Assembly: GCA_003484545.1 (NCBI GenBank) | Contig: DNCF01000232.1 | Span: forward strand, 1 to 62,095 | Origin: Massilia sp. | GTDB lineage: Bacteria; Pseudomonadota; Gammaproteobacteria; Burkholderiales; Burkholderiaceae_D | Direction of reading: 5' to 3' | DNA length: 62,095 nt | Shown here: positions 58,981 through 62,095 of the stretch, in pieces | How the letters are laid out: the number at the start of each line of letters is the position of its first letter | Position numbering within the stretch: the stretch's first letter is position 1 | Notes under the pieces: generated by a model | The model's input: only the letters and a program-made list of their open reading frames with translations | Database searches by the model: none | Told to the model about the DNA's origin: nothing | Position numbers and translations under genes: made by a program

Positions 58981-59014
58981 GAACCGTACTTGAGAGTCAC
59001 CCCTCATACGGCTC
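58981..59014 (-). ncRNA. group II intron domain V
   Basis: The 34-base hairpin begins GAGCCGTATGAGG and ends GTACGGTTC on the minus strand, with the AGC catalytic triad near its start. The stop codon of the reverse transcriptase gene overlaps its first two bases. Confidence 0.9.
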
Positions 59015-60518
59015 AAGCCTTCCAGCAGCCTGAGTGAGACTGGGTAACCTGACGATGCGCTCTTCGGCGCTCAAGGTAAAACGTCCATGCCGGATCGAAC
59101 GGGTTCGCTGCACTGCATATTTTGATATGCCGCACGATCGAAACACTGGCGGCGGCATACAGCCAAGCGGGTTGACTCATGCCGCGCGCTTTCTCCTGGG
59201 TGGCGAAAACCCAGTGCCGTTGACCCACGACACGAAAGTAGCGTTGTTTTACCCAATGGGCACTTTTCATGGCGTGCCGGCGAACTGCCCAGCGCCATAA
59301 CACTTGCCAAATCTGATGGTCGATCCATGCGAAACGCTTGGCGGCGACAACATGGCGATGATACATGGCCCATCCTCGGATCACCGGGTTCAGGGTCAAG
59401 ATCAAGTTAGCTTGAGTCGCCGTCTTGTTTGCGTTCGCGATTTCCCGCACCTTATCCAGCAATGCCTTCACACTCTTGCGAGCCGGAGTGATGAGTAGCT
59501 TGCCGGCGTACTTGCGTACGTTCTGGCCCAGAAAATCGAAGCCTTGCGAGATATGCGTTATCTGAGTCTTTTCATCAGAGAGTTCCAAGCCTCGCTCTTT
59601 CAGGAACGCCTCAATTGCAGGACGAACCTGATGTTGCAAAACAGCTTTCGTGGCCCCTGTGATGATGAAGTCATCGGCATATCGTACGACGTGTATCTTG
59701 AATGGCTTACGCTTGCGCGCTGTCGAAGCCACGCTTGCATGGACGACATCTTCCAGGCCATCCAGCGTCCAATTCGCAAGTACCGGAGAGATGATTCCCC
59801 CTTGCGGGGTTCCTGCCTCCGTTGCGAACAAGGCTCCCTGATCGACATACCCCGCTCGAAGCCATTTGCGCAGAACCACCTTATCCATGGGCACGTTGGT
59901 GAGCAGCCAATCGTGACTGATATTGTCGAAACAGCCTCGAATGTCAGCTTCCAGTACCCAATGCGCCGAACCACGTTTCGCCAGTGCATTGAAGCAATGT
60001 GCGATTGCATCGGCAGTGGATCGCTGCGGCCGAAATCCATAGGAGTTGGGGTCTGCACGCGTTTCGGCAACCGGCTCAAGTGCCAGTTTCCACAGCGCCT
60101 GCATCGCACGATCCCGCATCGTTGGAATTCCCAGCGGACGCTTCTTGCCATTGCTTTTGGGTATGTAGATGCGTCTCAGCGGTTGAGGCCGATAGCCCCG
60201 ATGCTGTAACGCTTGTGCTCCCGTCGATTTAGCCACCGGAGTCGACCAGATCTTGCCATCAACGCCCGGTGTTCTCTTGCCTCTGTTTTCCGTCACTCGT
60301 TTCACGGCCAACAGTTTGCCGCTGAACGAGCGAGTCAGCAGTCGTTGCAAGGCTTGCACCTTGCCCCACCTGCCTTCTCGTGTTGCCTTGGCGATACGTA
60401 CCTGGAGTCGTTTCACTTGCGACTCGATCTGGTTCCAGTGTTGGGGCCAGGCCGATATGAAGTTCGAAGGCGCACCAATGCTCGCCGTTGCTTGCGCATT
60501 GGGTGCGAACACTGCCAT
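59013..60518 (-). CDS. ltrA: group II intron reverse transcriptase/maturase
   Basis: A 501-residue intron-encoded protein needed for splicing and retrohoming. RT blocks in order are RIYIPKSNGKKRPLGIPTMR, DPNSYGFRPQRSTADAI, LEADIRGCFDNISHDWL, GTPQGGIISPVLANW and the catalytic YADD at 280-283 (RYADDFIITG). The maturase domain X (LNPVIRGWAMYHRH) and a C-terminal tail (ANPFDPAWTFYLERRRAHRQ) follow; no clear HNH endonuclease motif is seen. The ATG at 60518, eight bases after GGAGG, is preferred over 60560. It is intact. Confidence 0.93.
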   Translation of the reverse strand: MAVFAPNAQATASIGAPSNFISAWPQHWNQIESQVKRLQVRIAKATREGRWGKVQALQRLLTRSFSGKLLAVKRVTENRGKRTPGVDGKIWSTPVAKSTGAQALQHRGYRPQPLRRIYIPKSNGKKRPLGIPTMRDRAMQALWKLALEPVAETRADPNSYGFRPQRSTADAIAHCFNALAKRGSAHWVLEADIRGCFDNISHDWLLTNVPMDKVVLRKWLRAGYVDQGALFATEAGTPQGGIISPVLANWTLDGLEDVVHASVASTARKRKPFKIHVVRYADDFIITGATKAVLQHQVRPAIEAFLKERGLELSDEKTQITHISQGFDFLGQNVRKYAGKLLITPARKSVKALLDKVREIANANKTATQANLILTLNPVIRGWAMYHRHVVAAKRFAWIDHQIWQVLWRWAVRRHAMKSAHWVKQRYFRVVGQRHWVFATQEKARGMSQPAWLYAAASVSIVRHIKICSAANPFDPAWTFYLERRRAHRQVTQSHSGCWKA

Positions 60519-61122
60519 CTGCTTTCCTCCGTACAACGATTGATCAGGTTTTCTCGCCATGGAAGACCGTGTGGAAGTCTGCTCGCTTTCGCGCCAGATG
60601 ATGTTTCAATCTGTATTCACCCCATTACAGGGTGACCTTCGCTTTTTTCCACATTCCTTTACCCGCAGCATCAACAGCTTGCTTTACAGCTCACCTGCCG
60701 AAATCGGCAACGCTACGGGCTTACCCTGTTCCGCATGGATTTCCGAACGGGTCGGGCTCCTCGATTTCGCCGGCGGCACCACATCCACGAGGGGCTATCG
60801 GTAAGAGCCCCTGCCTGGCCGCGCACCTTTTGGTTCAAGCCTGTCAGCATCTTTGGCTTGGCTACTATGACGACGTTTATATGAGATTCACTTGTGTTAG
60901 CCGTACCCGTTCATCCCTAGCACCTCTCCGCCTTGATGCTGGCAGATTCAGTCTGGCCTCGCGGTTCGACCTACCGAAATATCGGCGGTTACATTGTCCC
61001 CAGAGCTTCAGACCCGGCTGTTGCCGGCCACGCCTGTCTGGGTAGGGAACGAGTGGTGGAACAGTCGGTTCCGTCGGGCGTTAACCTGCGGAACAGAAAC
61101 CCATGCGACTTTCAGGTCGCAC

Positions 61123-61645
61123 TGCCGAAGTAGTACTGGTTGCCCTTCTTGGTTTGGTGCATCTCCGGGTCACGCTCGCCATCCTTGTTCTTGGTCGAGC
61201 TCGGCGCGTTGATCAGCGTCGCGTCGACGATGGTGCCTTGGCGCAACGACAGGCCGCGGTCACCCAGATAGCCGTTGATTACCGCTAGGATTCCCGCGGC
61301 CAGTTCGTGTTTTTCCAGCAACCGACGGAAGTTGAGGATCGTGGTTTCGTCAGGGATACGCTCCAGGCTCAAGCCCGCAAACTGGCGCAGGATGGTCGTC
61401 TCGTACAACGCCTCTTCCATCGCCGGATCGCTGTAGCCAAACCAGTTCTGCATCAGATGTACTCGCAGCATCGCCATCAACGGATAGGCCGGACGGCCGC
61501 CTTCACCCTTCGGGTAGTGCGGCTCGATCAACGCAATCAAACCCTTCCACGGCACCACTCGATCCATCTCGATCAGGAACAGCTCTTTGCGGGTCTGCTT
61601 GCGCTTGCCTGCGTACTCGGCGTCGGCGAAGGTCATCTGCTTCAT
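61123..61645 (-). pseudogene. IS5 transposase, 5-prime exon
   Basis: The N-terminal 174 codons and one base of an IS5-family transposase, from MKQMTFADAEYAGKRKQTRK to KKGNQYYFG. The first catalytic Asp is in GTIVDATLINAPSSTKN. A TTG at 61684 could add 13 residues. The gene is cut one base after the Gly codon by the group II intron, whose first three codons read SAT and then stop. IS5 itself has GNQWHFGMKAHIGVD across this point, confirming the exon junction. Confidence 0.92.
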
Positions 61646-61734
61646 GGGAAAACTCGGCGAGGTGAAGTCGGGGGATTTTGCCAAATCAGGAAGTCTTTTT
61701 CAGACCTTCCCTAGCGCCCTTGGAGGCAAACACC

Positions 61735-62077
61735 ATGGCTCTTACCGTCAATACCAACATTGCGTCGCTCAACACTCAGCGCAATATCAATAATTCATCA
61801 AATGCACTGACAACCTCAATGCAACGGCTTTCAACTGGCAGTCGCATTAATAGCGCCAAAGACGACGCAGCGGGTCTTCAGATTTCTAACCGTTTGACAA
61901 GCCAAATTAACGGATTGAATGTCGCTGTGCGCAATGCTAATGATGGTATTTCGATGGCTCAGACCGCGGAAGGTGCATTGCAGCAGTCCACAAACATTCT
62001 GCAGCGTATGCGGGAGCTTGTGCTGCAGTCTGGCAACGGAAGTAACAGTGACGAGGATAAGGCCTCTCTTCAATTAG
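61735..62077 (+). pseudogene. fliC: flagellin N-terminal fragment
   Basis: About 113 codons of the conserved flagellin D0/D1 start: MALTVNTNIASLNTQRNINN, RLSTGSRINSAKDDAAGLQI and MAQTAEGALQQSTNILQRMR, then ELVLQSGNGSNSDEDKASLQ. The ATG follows a TTGGAGG site, but the IS5-type element ends only 20 bases upstream, cutting the gene off from its sigma-28 promoters. After Gln the frame turns into LGT and a leucine, then stops at 62086-62088, where another element seems to begin. No intact flagellin is made from this copy. Confidence 0.88.
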
Positions 62078-62095
62078 GGACACTCTGAAGAAGAC
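62074..62095. mobile_element. probable end of a second IS5-type element, cut by the window edge
   Basis: TTAG (a YTAR-type target) followed by GGACACTCTGAAGAAG resembles the terminal repeat of the first element (GGAAGGTCTGAAAAAG) at 13 of 16 positions. It replaces the expected flagellin sequence after the glutamine codon. Only 18 bases of the element are visible. Confidence 0.5.

Larger units (their letters stand above)
58940..61122 (-). mobile_element. group II intron inside the IS5 transposase gene
   Basis: The 2,183-bp intron begins on the minus strand with GTGCGACCTGAAAG (GTGYG consensus) at 61122 and ends with CTTTACCCGAC at 58940 (AY end). The first 600 bases carry the ribozyme domains I-III, and domain IV holds the reverse transcriptase gene. 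Domain V is at 58981-59014. Domain VI follows, with a candidate branch A seven bases before the 3-prime end. A six-base EBS1 candidate (complement of TCGGCA at 60704-60709) can pair with exon end TCGGCA. It lies in the sense direction of the transposase. Confidence 0.92.
58338..61710 (-). mobile_element. IS5-family insertion sequence carrying a group II intron
   Basis: The ends GGAAGGTCTGAAAAA (58338-58352) and its exact complement at 61696-61710 are flanked by CTAG on both sides (58334-58337 and 61711-61714), a target duplication of the YTAR type used by IS5 elements. Without the 2,183-bp intron the element is 1,190 bp, the normal IS5-family size. Its single transposase gene reads on the minus strand. 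It has inserted between the fliC promoters and the fliC ribosome site. Confidence 0.93.

Noticed and set aside
59013..60518. Retron or diversity-generating reverse transcriptase
   Set aside because: The RT sits in an intron with a 5-prime GTGCG, domain V and a maturase domain, with no msr/msd or template/variable repeat pair.
60561..61110. Short plus-strand frames between the RT and the transposase exon
   Set aside because: This is the structured 5-prime part of the intron ribozyme. The frames are incidental.

Overview
The window is a composite of two unrelated proteobacterial chromosomes. Positions 1 to about 16,950 read as a betaproteobacterium of the Oxalobacteraceae type (Massilia/Duganella/Janthinobacterium-like). 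The evidence is the DnaK and DnaJ sequences, the very GC-rich codon use, a small sigma factor coupled to a DUF3619 gene, and short GTAGGGTGGGC palindromes between genes. From about 16,950 to the end the content and gene order are those of a Pseudomonas stutzeri-group (Stutzerimonas) gammaproteobacterium: anr-hemN, ccoS-ccoI-ccoH-ccoG, two tandem cbb3 oxidase operons, aer, acnA, rlmM, tusA, moaA, smc, zipA and ligA. The switch falls inside one ABC-transporter ATPase gene, near its Walker A motif. Taxon names come from remembered family resemblance, not from a database search.

Beta part. On the minus strand lie a MazG-like NTP pyrophosphohydrolase, a carbonic anhydrase, dnaJ, dnaK and grpE. Two clear sigma-32 promoters precede grpE and dnaK, and hairpin terminators follow dnaK and dnaJ. 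Then come hemH, ohr, a short YidC/Oxa1-like gene, a 116-bp element with terminal inverted repeats, recN, nadK, a DUF3667 membrane protein, a small hydrophilic protein and an OsmC-family gene. At 13.43 kb and 14.03 kb there are two further abrupt joins: a truncated gloA runs into a reversed acyl-CoA ligase/acyl-CoA dehydrogenase fragment, and that dehydrogenase is fused to the first 23 codons of a DUF3619 gene. After them come a sigma factor, a TauD-like dioxygenase and an ABC substrate-binding protein.

Gamma part. An ABC permease and a small binding protein are followed by sco, apt, the oxygen regulator anr and the anaerobic coproporphyrinogen oxidase hemN, which has an Anr box. nadE follows on the plus strand. 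Next are the cbb3 assembly genes (TauE/SafE-like gene, ccoS, ccoI, ccoH, ccoG), a ccoNOQP operon and a second, Anr-box-linked ccoNOP operon that lacks ccoQ. These genes together build, copper-load and regulate high-affinity oxygen respiration. They are followed by an Aer-like aerotaxis receptor, aconitase, rlmM, tusA, an aa3-type oxidase cluster (coxB with a fused cytochrome c domain, a coxI-III fusion, a small membrane protein, ctaG-like), DUF2231 and CopD-like membrane proteins, a voltage-gated-type ion channel, moaA, smc, zipA and ligA.

The last 4 kb is a mobile-element nest. An IS5-family element (58,338-61,710, CTAG target duplication) sits between two flagellin-type sigma-28 promoters and the fliC ribosome-binding site. 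Its transposase gene is itself split by a complete 2,183-bp group II intron with its own reverse transcriptase. Exact excision of the intron restores an in-frame transposase of 325 codons. The fliC fragment downstream ends after about 113 codons at what looks like the terminal repeat of a second IS5-type element, at the window edge.

No tRNA, rRNA, CRISPR array or prophage was seen. The strongest observations are the intron-in-IS-in-flagellin-leader nest, the long identical tracts shared by the two cco operons, and the chimeric joins. The joins should be treated as probable assembly or library artefacts until checked.
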